The notes under the pieces: model-generated
Seen by the model: the letters and a program-made list of their open reading frames with translations, nothing else
Told to the model about the DNA's origin: nothing
Database searches by the model: none
Part shown: positions 49,201 to 62,800 of the stretch, piece by piece
Numbering within the stretch: the first letter of the stretch is position 1
Layout of the letters: every line of letters begins with the position of its first letter
Translations under genes and position numbers: made by a program
From: Cruorifilaria tuberocauda
Taxonomy: Eukaryota; Nematoda; Chromadorea; Rhabditida; Onchocercidae
Length of the DNA stretch: 64,000 nt
NCBI GenBank assembly: GCA_013365365.1
Contig: JABVXU010000026.1
Span: 269,491-333,490, forward strand
Reading direction: 5' to 3'

Positions 49201-52200
49201 AACCATGCTGATCAGTTATAAAATGCATTTCAAAAAAACTGTATTCCATTCTACTTTTCCGTTCCTATTAAAATATTAGTACTGAACTGACTGCAAAAAT
49301 ATTCCTCGAGAAAAAATTTTAATCTAATTTGAAATACAAAGTGTATTTAAGGAATGATTTGCTATAGCTGGCAATCAAAGATGCGGAATTATAACCTTTC
49401 AAATATCAGAACAACAAGCATGAATAATACTCAAGTTTCATTTTAAAAGATATCAAAATAGCAGCATCCGAATACTTACCAACACTTCGAATCAATACAA
49501 AATAACTGATGAGTTTAATTCTACCAATAATACAACTTTATTTAGAATGGAGAGGGTCATTATCTGTCACAACTCAACAATATTAACAGCTTGTAACACG
49601 TATTGTTGCTGAAAGACAAGAAAAGAAAATTACCTGCAAGGATTGATGATCTCCATCGGCACAAGCCGAGTTATTGCTATTGCCACCATTTGACACCCTA
49701 TCATCACCACCATTTTCTTCCGGTGGCCGATGTAGAATTCTTGCTGCATCACGTGAAATTGCATCGATGGCATTGAAAATTGACTCGACAACATCCGGAA
49801 ACTAAAATCAGTTTTTCTCATTTAAGATCAATTTTTTAACAATGAATGAATTTCGGAAAAAGGAATGAAAAAATTAAGAAATATTATGTTCCAATTTTCT
49901 TAAACCTGGTCGAAAAAAAGATTTATCGTGTTCTATCATTAAAAAGATCATATGCCACAACTGAAAAAAAACATTTACTAGCATTAGTACTTCCGAATTA
50001 ACTTTCTTAAGCAATATTAAAACCAGCAAGAATTTTAATGCCACTGTCATCGTAAAAATCTTAAGATTCTTACTTTCTTCAACCGCTCCTTCACTGTTTG
50101 TACCATTCGTGAAGTGTTTCTTTCGACTCTCGAATTAACCAATATTACTCTCAGGTCAGGAATACTGAAAAATTATGACCTACTTTTTTTTTATTAGGTA
50201 GATCAAAAGTGATCAGAGACAAAACTAACTTGTTGAAGACTTTCGGAACATTTTTCTAGAAATAGAAGAAAAACCGTAAAAATGGATGAAATGATGATGG
50301 GACAAATAGATAAATAAAGCATTTCTCTTAAAGGAAAATATGTCAAACAGACTCTCAATAAAGTAGGGAAAAATTCAATAAGGAAATGAAAACTTACTTT
50401 CTTAAGTGTTGGATGCATGTTCCAGGTTTAAAACACGCAACACCACCTGAAAAGACGAAAAATTTTTTTAAATTTCGAAAGTTAAAAAAATAGTTTCTAG
50501 CCTCTAGAAACAGTGTTAATTCAAAAATTCAATTTCGAAATTCCAAAAATTCCGCACAGGTAAAGCTATAAGTTTACATCGAGAGACATTTATGAATTTA
50601 CCTTTGAATTTCGATCGCAACATAAATACATGAAATAAATGTAAATGTTGTGGGAAATTAAAGAAAAAACAAACCATAAGTACATACGGCCGCATCAAGT
50701 CCAGATGCTCGTCCATGTATTAGTGACTCAGCCGCAGCTGACCATTTTCTGATCATGTCTAGGTGATGATCTTCCCATGTCAGTGATCCTTCGTCATTTA
50801 CCTGATAGATCGAGAATTATAAACGACTAAACTGAATTGTAATTCAAATTGATCAAAGTTAATTCCTTCTAAAGTAAATTCCAGAACGGTTTGGCATCCT
50901 TTCACCAAATTTTATGAAAAATACAAAAACAACGTTAAACAGAAGAATAAGCAAAAACTTCTACTGCAAGGTTATAATCGAGCATTAATGCTTTCTGCAA
51001 TGAAAATCATGAATACTCATTTTATGATTTAATTTCTAGTGAATACATAAAAAATGTACTTCTTAAATAGTTTATTTTTTCAATTCAGTAGTGAATTTTC
51101 TAATACTTCAACATGAGAGATGAACTGCTACGACCACTAATGGAATTTCACCCAGGTAATTCATTTTCTACAAAAATCTTTTCCATCACATTATGCCCTA
51201 AAATTATTCCAATAATAACTACTAAGACTTTTTCATAGAAACTCATATAGCACTTAAAACTGGAATATTTCTAGCAAATTGGCATAAATAATTGATAGCC
51301 GTAGTTCGAGGATTTATTCTCAAGATGAAAAATAAAACGAAGAAAACATAAAAATCAAATACTTACAGGAATTGATGGAGCAGGAATCAACCCAGCTGTT
51401 TGCAATAATGCAGCTGTAACGCAAACACAGTATGCTCCTGAATACGAATTTTATCATTAAATTTTTCATAGAGAATATGGATTGAATAAAAACAATGAAA
51501 GATTTTTTTTTGAGTTCTGTGACATTTTATTTTTTTTAATATGTTCAATATTACCTGACGATCCGAGACCAACACAAGAGGGGAGTTTGAAGCGTATGGT
51601 AACTTTTACAGCAAGTATATCCCTGAAATAACCTGTTGAAGGTCAACATTTAGGAAAGTAGTTTGTAATATAGTATAAGATAGGTCCATTAATGTACAGA
51701 TGCCCTGAAAAATGTCACTAGAAGAAAGAAATTTTATACGTATATTTCTGCATTTGAAATCTTTCAATTTAAGACAAACTTTTTTCGTTGCACTACACCG
51801 AGGAGAAGATACCAGAAGGCTAGTATTGCAAGATGCTGTACACCGCATTGATCCTCGCAAGATCCACTCAGTTTTCGGGCTATAGGCACAAGTAATTCAA
51901 GGGATGGTGGCGATCCGTCATCAACCGTGTATTCTAAAAATAAAATGGAAAATAAAACAAATTAAAGTGATATAAATGTGCTTTTAATCAATTACGAAGT
52001 AAGAATAAATTAGCTCTATTTGAAACCAAAATGACATTTCTTCCCCAAAATAATCAAAAGACTATAAAAACTGCATATAGTCAATATATCGAAAAATTCT
52101 AAAATAAAAAAACGCATCGCTATTTTCTCCTCTCAACAGAAATTAAAAAACAATATAACTGTCCACATTTTTTTTAACAGATGTGAAATAGAAATTGTAC

Positions 52201-54956
52201 GTGAACCAATTAAATTTATTCACATTTTATTTTCCATACAATTACTAATTCAGTTCCTTTTACGGCAGAGAAAAGAACGAAAAAACAAACCAGAAAGACG
52301 TTCTCCGGCTCTCAAAAGATCCTTTAGTAACCAGGTTTTTTCAACACCGAGAGCAGGTAATGACAAATATATCCTACCATCGGCCGAAGTGAATAAACTA
52401 ACATAAGTGCGCAAATCTATAGAGCCAGCAACTGCTGTCTGCAATAAAACATGTAAGCTGAACATGTCATTTCAATAAATATTTATTATTTCACAAGCAA
52501 AAATTTATTTTCGATAAGAAATTTTACTCAACACATGAATGGTAATTTAGTGTATAGATATAAAATTAGCATAAATCTATATGTTGTTGACTAAATCCTC
52601 AATACATACACTAAATAAATACTCACCTCAGTATTATATGTCATATAGTTATTTTTACCGATTAGCATTTAAAGTAGTCTAAATATTAGTAAATTATTAC
52701 TGTAGAAATTTTGCGAGTAACAAAGTTTAACCTTCGACACCTCTCTCAAGTGTTCGAAATTCTGATGAAAGTTTCACGAAATGCTTATATTGAAATATTA
52801 GTTAAAAAATGAAAAAAAAAAGAAAAATGAAACAAACCCGTCCATAGACAACAGCATGTTCACCAAATAAAATAATCTTCCCGGGAGCACTTATATATAA
52901 CCCACCGGTAGAACTCGATAAAGATCGCATTGGCGACGTATGCGTGCTGCTGCTAGCCGTCAACGGACGGGACGATGACGCCGATGAATTTTCAGCTAAA
53001 TATTCAAAAAATCAAAATATTTTTAAACAAACTGTTTTCAACATGCTCAAATACATTCATAAAAACTAAGAATAAAAATATTTTATAATAAAATTTCATT
53101 GATGATTAAAAATAGAAAGTAATGAATATCTTCCAATCGATTATATCATATATTCTGTGAATACAAAACAAAGTCTAAATTTGATTACAAGAAAAAGTGA
53201 TTACACTTATCATATAGATGAAAAGAAAATATTAATCGCAGTTCAAATTTTAAAGTGAATGAAAATGCCATGATAATAGCTTTCCCATGACAAGTGAGTG
53301 AGACATCCATAAAGTAAGCAAACATCGCAGCGGCGAACTTTGATCTTCATATAATCAGTAGTTATCAGGAAAAGATTAACTTACAACAAGTGATTTTACG
53401 ATTTCACCTCAAAATTCAAGCGAGAAAAGACGAGAGAAAAAAAAATAAAAGATGACGGTGTAAGTTAGAAGAAGCAGTACTGCAAACAATCCAACCAGAC
53501 ATTCATTCTTGTTAGCTCGTAATTCTCTTTAAATGAAGGAAAATGCTTGTTTAAAGCAACGGTGAATTATTTATTTCTTAGAGAACTACTGGTTCCATAC
53601 AAAAACTTTTTAACTCCAATATTACATTAAGCAACGTAACGCAACTAATCAGGAATGATGCACTTAGCGAAAGGAAGCCCAATGATATCGAATTCAATTC
53701 CGGTACTCATTTGTGTGCTTGGAAGCCTTAACAGAATGATATAAAAGGCCTTTCGCTGAACTATTTGAAACAATAGAAAACAACAGAAAGAAGAGTAGGG
53801 GAAGTCGCGATAGCAACGGTAATGATTTTTTTTTAAATTGATAATTAATCATTCACATACACAAATATCTACCAATGATGATTGATAACATAACATTGCC
53901 GTACGACATAGATTTTAAATTAATTTTATTTTCATTCATTTAGAATCGACCTAATGATGGAGCTATTTTGGAAAAAAATTGGTGAAACAATTTTTTCCAA
54001 GAGTTTAAACTTTTCCTCATTTCTTTCTTCTGATCTCTGTCGAAGAATGAAATTGATTCATTTATTAAATGAAAACTATTCAACTGTAATTAATAAACAT
54101 AGTGAAGAAAGATTAGACTCACAACCTTAACTGACCAATGTAAGGTCAATGTAAACATATCGAAGTAAAGTGAAGAACAGCCAAAATGGAATTCATTAAA
54201 GTGTGAAATGAAAAGAAGTGCTTCTATCCCAAACATAAGCTAAATATGGACAACAAAATAAGGCTTAACTCTTGGTCCTTCCTCATTTCAAAATGGAACT
54301 GAAATTTCGAAAAAGAAAGAAAAATGAACCTAAAAAATTGTTCGAATAATGAAACGAAAATGCTAAACAATGTACATAAAGCGTTAGGATGAAAGATAAG
54401 AAATCTGAAATAAAATAACGAAAAAAATATACTTCCAAATACTGATACTGCCATCCGTGATTCAATCTATTCATTAAATTATCAAATTTTATGGTTTACT
54501 TCGTCCACGCTGAATTCCGGATACGGAAATTCAGAAGACACTAACTGACATAGGACAAAAACGGAGAGAAAAGGAAAAAGGACGGTATCAGTGAGACCAA
54601 AAGTGATAAACTGAATGAGTTAAGATAGGTATTATTGCAATAAATACTGTCAACAGAAGTAACAAATCATATAGAAATAAAGTAGATGATATTACTGAAG
54701 AGAAGAAAGAGAGGGAAGAGGACAGACATCAAACATCAGTTTGGAAATATTTTTTAACTAATTGAAGAAAAGAAACCTGCTCATATCAATCATTATGTAA
54801 AGAAAGAATAAAAGATGAGATTATTCATGAGAATTTAAAACTTGTTTAAATTCAGAAAGAAGTCCGAAGTCACATACGAAATTCGAAACAGGCCGAACTG
54901 TCATCCACGGATACCGTCAAACTAAGTTTGTTGTTCACGTCCGATCCCTCAACCAT
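46218..54956 (-). CDS. mvk-1: Mevalonate kinase (GHMP kinase), expanded
   Basis: Phosphorylates mevalonate in the isoprenoid pathway; 559 residues against 396 in human. Coding order: 54878-54956, 52838-52995, 52291-52438, 51780-51933, 51555-51622, 51367-51437, 50684-50801, 50398-50446, 50074-50164, 49634-49801, 47595-47780, 46873-47026 and 46218-46453, all in phase. Seen: ISAPGKIILFGEHAVVYGR (Lys66; human APGKVILHGEHAVVHGK), the ATP-binding loop LPSCVGLGSSGAYCV (193-207), ESLIHGRASGLDAAV with the catalytic-type Glu and Asp (human ERMIHGNPSGVDNAV), LRVILVNSRVERNTSRMV, LLIALGVGHPKIDQ and KMTGAGGGGSVFAFLKPG. Three additions: a Ser-rich N-terminus (1-57), a low-complexity insertion of about 80 residues (337-415, Asn/Gly/Ser/Gln-rich) and an S/T-rich tail (517-559). 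The first exon, 1.9 kb upstream, rests on frame and splice sites only. The symbol is by orthology. Confidence 0.93.
47106..47123. repeat. (AT)n microsatellite
   Basis: About nine AT units in an intron of the mevalonate kinase gene (47027-47594). Confidence 0.9.
47781..49633. other. Long intron of the mevalonate kinase gene
   Basis: 1,853 bp between the exon encoding FPDVV...HQSLQ and the one encoding the Gln-rich insertion. No further exon or gene was seen inside it. A second long intron is at 52996-54877. Confidence 0.7.
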
Positions 54957-56460
54957 AAATCTGCCTCTTCTTATCCCTCATACTCCGTCCTATCTTCTCT
55001 CCTCTCCTTTTCCATCCTATTCTGTTCCGTTCTTTTCCCTTTTTTTTGCTTTTTTGAGCTATCAGAGCACTGTAATGCAATCATTCAACCTGTCATTATC
55101 AATAACAGAGAAACAGTATGGGAAAATGGGCAAAAAAGAGGGAAAGGGAGAGAGAGAGCAATTGCTAGCCGATCGATCATTTCACTTCTTATTTTAGAAC
55201 TACTGAATGAATCGATTCAGTACCTTCCCGCTAGTATGTAAATTTCCTTCCGTTCTATCACATAATTTGTCTTTTCTTTCCTGTAATCAACAATGAGACA
55301 AGCCAAATTGCAGTCAAAAAAGAGGACAAGAGACTGACAGCCCAGTTCGTGCTTCTCTTCCATTCCAATATCCTAAAACATACGCGCATACGCAGATACA
55401 TACGGGTGGACGAGTCGTACGCTCAGTATGTTTGTATTCTTGAAACATAGGAACGAGCGATCTCACTTCATCCTTTTGCAGCCGCTCGATTAAACGGGCC
55501 TCAAAATAGTTTGGAATTGCTACGTGTATCACTGCTTCATTCCTATCTCATTTGTCATAATTCATTAATGGATGGGCCTTTTTTGATTTTGATTTTACTT
55601 CCTATCTCTAATATTAATTTAAATAACTTAATAGCTAACAGCTATACATCTTACGTCTGTTACGCATAAACAATTGACTAAAATCAATTAAGATATCATT
55701 TCGAGAAAATACTGAATGAATAGAATGAATTAATCTATAATTTCTTCAGTTGGATAATTTTATTTTCCGAATAGAAAAGTCAATGAAGATAGGGAAGAGA
55801 GGGAAGAGAAAGAAATGCGCAGTTGGAGGTTGAGTGAATGATGTCGTCGAACAAATTGATTTTAACATCGGGAGTAGTCCTTATGGAAAACAGAAGAGAA
55901 GCAATTTGCATTTACTTTTTTAGATATGCTCGTGCAATTTTCCAATGCCATAGAATTTTCCGGACTGAGTAAATCATTTCATTTTTCTAGAAGATCATAA
56001 TGAAATGACTTTAATAACTTGAATGTGGCATTTAATTTTCTGCGCAGCGAGAAAAGAGCGCCATCAAAATCACATTTAGTTTTTGACTCAACTCAGTCGA
56101 AAAGTTACCAATTTTATAATTGCAATTACACTGTAAACAAATATGATTTGTGATTTTAGGTAATTTGAAATCATAAAGCAACTGAACTAAAATATCTTTT
56201 TATTAATAATTAACAGTTATCTTTTTATGTGAATAATTTAAGTATATAAGATGATAGTTATCAGTAATTGAGAAATATTCAATTGATTATGAGAAATGAG
56301 AAAATATCATAAAATATTATGTGGCATAAATGGTTCTTTGTAATGAACTGCTTGAGAAGTAATTCTCGAAAAACTTATTCTTGTTGACTTAATGTATGTC
56401 AAGTGATTTTTAAGCAATGTTAGATGAAAACACTGAAAGAAAAAGGGACAAAAACATTAC

Positions 56461-56478
56461 GAGAGAGAGAGAGAGAGA
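56461..56478. repeat. (GA)n microsatellite
   Basis: Nine or so GA units, within a longer purine-rich stretch that continues as GAAAGG. Confidence 0.9.
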
Positions 56479-56806
56479 AAGGAAGTGGCCTATTCAAGCA
56501 ATAAATTTCAACTCTCAAAGTAGAGCATCCCATTAGCATCTTTTGCCTTTGCTGAATATATTCATCCGTAATATTTGACGCTTTTCCAAGAAGCTCAGAA
56601 TGAAGACAGAGTACATGAACAGAACAGAGAGATAGAGAAGAGAAAGAAGAAAGAGAAGTTTTGTTGCATTTATCGACTATTAGACGTAGTTGCAGAAGAT
56701 AGCTAAAGATGGCTAAACTTGAAGAAAATGAATTATGATGTTGCCGCTTCATTTTGATTTAGATGGAAAATACTTTTTCCATTCCAATCTTTCAGTGCTT
56801 TTACCC

Positions 56807-56830
56807 TTTCTCTCTCCCTTTCTCCCTCTC

Positions 56831-56864
<34 letters not shown>
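56807..56864. repeat. (CT)n microsatellite and pyrimidine tract
   Basis: Nearly 60 nt of pure pyrimidine on the + strand, ending in about 15 uninterrupted CT units. The longest such tract in the window. Confidence 0.93.
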
Positions 56865-56866
<2 letters not shown>

Positions 56867-59836
56867 TATTCATAATAACTGAAATTCACATTGAACATTT
56901 CGCTTTTCGTGTATCTTAATGAACATTTTGAAGAGAAAAGAAAAGAGGAATATTGGACGAGAAAAGGAAATCGAAATTAAAAAATTTCTCTGAGATTTGT
57001 GATCTGTAATGATAAGAATATTCATGAATAATGTCAAATATTCCACTATGAATTGAATTTCCTTCCATCCGATAAAAATTTACACCTAGACTTTGCATGA
57101 TTGAAATAACGTTAATTATCTCATACTTATGCCAAGAAATTCGGTTTTTTGTTTGCTTGAGTTTTCTCCAACTTTGTTATCAATAATCTCATTTGTCATT
57201 TTTTAAGTAGGACAAGAATGGATAAAAGTGTACCTTATCGGAGGTATTCACAAGAAATCTTTTCACTCTATCAGTTTCATTTAGTAGTAGGATGAAATTG
57301 TTAAACTTTTTCCAAAATATTCTGACAACTAATGATTCAGTGTGAGGATTTTGAACAAAATCAGATTTGTTAATTCTACTTGTTCCATTTTCCCTTACTT
57401 CTTGATGAAAAGACAAAAAAAGCAAAAGTTCCCGATTTTTTTCATATTATTAACATATTACTTTTAATACACTGTACTGAATTTCTTTTTCCCTTTCCAG
57501 TCACTCTGTTTAATTTTATTTGTTTTGAATGAAATCAAACTTTACAGCTAAAATGGTTAGAGAAAAAAAAATTAACAAAAAAAGAAAAAAAAATTCCAAA
57601 TACCGCAATATGAAATGCAGAAGTATGGAAATATTTTCATTTTTGAATAATGTGAACTCATAAAATTTTAGCAATCAGTTTAAAACCGAAAAAAAAACTC
57701 TTCCAACTGCTAACTGAATGGGGAGTTATGCGCCACTGTAATGTGAATGGAGACGATAATATTTCCCTTTCAGCGGAGATCAATAACGATATAAATCTAA
57801 GGTCAAAGTGCATCTCTTCAAAAAAACACATTATCATATTTATATTTAAAAAATCATACATAAGATATAGAATAAAAAAAATTGAGTTTAAATCCGCGTA
57901 GCACGCAATTTTTTTGCTTCCAAAACTTTATAGTTTCTTTACGAAGGCTTTTTCCATCGGAGTGAAAGAAAGCTATAAATTTCTTGAACCTATTAGCTAT
58001 TTAAAATTTACCAAAGTATGGAAATTAAGAATTTGAAATCAAAATGTGGCAATAATTTATTAGTAATGTTGCTGAAATGTTTTTTGAATCTTTTGAAGTG
58101 AAAATGAAACTGAAAGTGATTTGAATTTCAGACTATATAAGTGCATGAATGGAATTGAATGGGAGATTGAAATGGATAGATAATTAAACTAAGACAAAAA
58201 ACTTACGGAATGTATTTCAATGGCGAATTCAAATCATAGATAGTTTTTTTGGATTCTCGAAATTTTTTTTTAAATAAGTAAAATTCTCAGCGTAATAAAC
58301 TGAATCTAAAAATAAAAATAAGATGTTTGTGAAAAATAGTATTAAGCGAATAAATAAAATTGCTACTTGCATTTTATTAAATATTTTTGAAACTAATCTT
58401 ATCATTAATTGTATGTTGCAAATCATTATAACCTTTAATTATGTATGAAAAAAGATAAATTACAACAATTAAATACGTATATATCACAAAACGATTAAGC
58501 TGTTCTGAAATATGGGAGATGCATTCAATCCTCTCATTATCATATCTTTAATATTTCTAGAATGCGTGAAACAGAAAAACTATTCAATTTTGATTGTGAA
58601 GCTATCTCGAAAATTGGTGAGAATTTAAAATTTCAGTGATCAAGCGAAGCCCAAATTAGCTAAGCAATCAGAAACTAAAGATTAAACAAGTTTTAATAAT
58701 CGCCAATTTTAAAATAAAATACAAGTTAAATTCAAAAAGACTTTTGGATGCAAAATTTTACTTTTATTCATCAAATATCCGAAATATGCGAATTGTACTA
58801 AGCTATAGCTGACGATTTGTAGCTGATGAACAGTGCTAAAAGACATGAAAGATTTAAGTGTTGGAACTTGTCAAGGAAATAAAATTAAACGAAAAAGCAC
58901 TAATAGTGAAAATATTAAAATATATCAGTCTCAATATGGAGTCTATCAATGATAAAGTATTTGAGGAATTTATTATTTTCAGAAATACTGAATAGCATGG
59001 AAATAGTTCACTTGGAAGATGTATTAGAAGGAGATGTTAAATTTTAAACTGAGAGATTTATTACAAAAAATAATTTAAAGCTAATTGTATCAAAGGAAGA
59101 ATAAGTTGATCCATTCGAAAATTTCTTATCAATTCCTGTTTTTGGAACCAAATCTGTTAATTTAAAATTTCCTGTGATAAGGCACAGAAAATGGTTGATC
59201 ACTTGACTGAAATTCAAATTTGAAATTAAAAATATTCTTAGCAGTTAAAGAAATAATATTACATAGGCAGGATCTACCGAAAAACAAATCAACCTCCGGA
59301 ACATCGGCGAAATACCATATTCAGTATTTATTGAAATCCTTGTACTTAGACAATTGATAGGATTGAACTGTCGATAAAAATGATGAAATGATTGGAAATT
59401 CGAAGTGGAATGAATTCCGAAGAAGATTCATTGGCTGTTGAGTCTTTGGTATCATCAGTGAGATAAGTACAGAATTCGAGATCTAAATGGGTTATGCTTT
59501 TTTAGATTCCAAGGAAGAAGGACAATAGAGATAATGTTATTCACTGATCGTAATTGATGACGAATCGACTTCTTTCTTTATAACTTCACTTTTTGCTGAT
59601 CTGAAATTTAATTTATTTAGTTAGTCCAATAAAACTATTGCTGTGTGATAGCGCTAAACAATCAATAATTATTACGATCAAGCTGATTGAATACAATACT
59701 TTCACATCATATCGTATTTTTTTTTCCAAGACAGTATAATAACAAACATATATAATATGCCGTACTATTTCTCAGAAATGAAAATAGCACTTGTCACACT
59801 ATTTAGACACCATTTTGCGCTAATGTAATCCAATAG

Positions 59837-59856
59837 AGGGAGAGAGAGAGAGAGAA
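59837..59856. repeat. (GA)n microsatellite
   Basis: About nine GA units after GAGG, in otherwise unremarkable sequence. Confidence 0.9.
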
Positions 59857-62800
59857 AAGAACAAAAATTTGAACAAAGGATGTGGAATTATGGAAGTGTT
59901 GAATATTTGGTGTGAACAATGATTGGACTTATTTAAACTTAGACCTGAGACTCTTTGGCTTGGCACTTTCTTCTACCATTAGAAAAATGAAAAGGACGTT
60001 CCTTTTATCAGGCCTTATACTTTTCAACAAATATAACGAATGCATGTATTGTGTACACGTTATATGTCCTTTATGTTTATTCTTTCTGGTTGCCATTCCA
60101 AAAGAAAAGAAAAAAGAAATGTAATAGCGGAAGGAATTAAAATTGCTAGATCGATACCGTAAATGGTGGAGGAAATGAAAATTGGCTGAAATTTAATTCT
60201 AATCCAAACTGGAACTAGAAAATTTGGTTATTAACTTATTTCCGATAGAAGGTTTTTCCATTCCTTTTCATTTTTTGCTATAATTTGAGATTAGAAATTA
60301 TTTGAGAAACGATTACCATAAGTGATTGTAATTAGGAAAATAAAATTAGGAAAATGACTGTTAATGTTACTACTCACTATGCAATAATAAGACAAATCAA
60401 AGTATATTATAAAAATGGATGAGTGAACAGAGAAATAAACAAGAAAGAAAATAATGAATCAATTTTTACACAAAAATTTGATTATTTTCGACTATCGGGT
60501 TGATAATCTTTAAATCACTAAAAAAATTTTAATATCATAGACAAAATTACTACAAATAATTTAACCTAAGTATTTATATGAAGATAATCACACGATTACT
60601 GAATTTCTACTCAATAAGAATTGATATTAATGTTTTTTAATGATGTAACAGAGCTGACATCAATGAAGCACGCTATCAGTTTATCTGTATGTGGGGAAAG
60701 CAACTGAATAAAACAGTGAAATGTAAAAATAGTGAAATAATAAGGAGAAAGAGAGATGTGTGAGAAGTAAAAGTGAGTAGGAATGGGACGAGTATGAATT
60801 TAAAGCTGTTTAAAGCTGCCATCCAATAATTATTCAACTTGCTACTTCAGAGGGAAGGAAGAGGGAGGATGGAAAACAAGCTACGTGAAAGCAAAGTTTC
60901 AAGTCCTCAGAGATGAGAAGGTGAAGAGTGTCTTATTCCATCCATCCAACTTGCATTCCTCCACTCAGTAATATATCCATCCCTCCCAACTTTCACTACA
61001 AAAAACAAAAAATATGAATTTTTCATTTATTTTAAAATATAATGTATTTATAAAACAATATTGAAGGAATTTATTAAATTGGTAGATAATTCCGGAAATT
61101 ATTTGTCTTAATTTATTGCTGTTATTAATTTTTCCTTAATTAATTGTTATTATTACTTACTCTTACTATTATTAGTTGCAGTTATTATACAGGATCGAAA
61201 ATGTCTTCAGTTAAAAAATTGTTAACAATATTCCAGAAGTGATTACAAATTTATTTTTTATTTTTTACTGGCTAGAAAGTCAAATTTGTAATTGTATCAC
61301 TTGAAGAAAAATCTGAAGAAGTGTCACATGTTAATTAATTATTACAAATAACAACGGCACCAACAACTGATAATATTTAATTATCCAAAATAACTAACAT
61401 GACAATGATAGTAATAACCATTCAGTGATCATGATAACAAATAAAATGGTAAATGAAATCCCACCAAGTTCAATATTGTGCAATGACATGGAGAAAACGA
61501 AGCAATGATATACCGATAAATCTAAACCGAATACCAGTGAAATGATTTTATTACTCATAACAATAAGCAACAATCACTTCAGTAAATTTTAAAAGAGTAA
61601 TATGAAAATTCTGTAAAAGAATTTGCTCTTTCTTTTGGAGAAAAGTTTAGATAAATCTATTGCTAGGTCTACAAATTCGTTTTTATCTCCATTTTTTCAT
61701 CTCATTTTTTAAAATGAAATAAATGAAGATGAAACGTTTAAAGTTAAATAAAACATTTCTTACTAAAAATGTAAAATAAGTACGTCGTTCGAGAATACAT
61801 TGTTAGCATAATTTGAAATTCAATTGGTATGTCATCTTTCTTTGTGGAAAAATCATACGGAAGAAAGAAATGGCAAATTTAGATATTTTAAATGAAAATT
61901 GGTAACTTATCAATTCGGACAGAATTATGATTTTTAAATTTAGAATATACATATTTATGTAATTTTTTGATTGTATGAAGATATTATAGAAATTTATCGT
62001 TTTTTTGCTTTTTTAATTTTCATTACAATTCTCAATATTTCAAATTACATTTCTGATTACAAAAAAGGTATTTCAAACACGTAAAAATATGGCAAGTTTT
62101 TTTTCATTATTCTCATTGAAATATGAAATGATTTAAATGAACTTAATATCGATTTTCGATTTTTTATGGACGACGGAAAAACGTTTAACAATGAACAGCG
62201 ACAAGTCTTTCGAACATGAGGGGTTGTTGATTGGTGGATTAGAGTTGATGATCCAATGATAAAACACTCTTCGATCTTCAACATCATGGAAATTATCTTT
62301 TGCTTTTAATTTCTTTACAACAATTTGATTATTCCTAACAATTAAGGATGAAGGAGATAGCCTTTCATTTTCCTCTTCATAAATTGTTGTCTCAATCAGT
62401 TTAGATTCACTCAAATTTTAATTAGTGTTTCCTTTTTAACCAAATGAACTTAGTTTGAAGAAAACATTTAGTTCAAATCTGAATAATTCAACAAATATCT
62501 CTTATTCCTCAATTATTCCATCTCATTTTTAAAAGCATAAATCGACTTATATCTTATGATATTCTCGATATGATAAATATTTGTTTTGAAACTCCGTCAA
62601 TATTATGTTGCTTGGATAATATAATCCAACGATAGTGATAGCTAGTTGTAATAAAATTCATTGAATGTTACTTTATTCAATTTTGAATTCAAAACATTTA
62701 CCTTGATTGCAATGAAGAAAAAGAGGCAAGTTTAGCAGTTTAAGTAATTGAGCGGTTTGGTTTCAAATTTTAATGATAAGATGAAATGAGGAAAACATAA

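Noticed and set aside
54928..55197. 89-codon + strand open frame with an ATG-like start
   Set aside because: Antisense to the first coding exon of mevalonate kinase, followed by a pyrimidine-rich low-complexity stretch.
59912..60124. 70-codon + strand open frame
   Set aside because: It begins at GTG; composition and lack of splice sites suggest chance.
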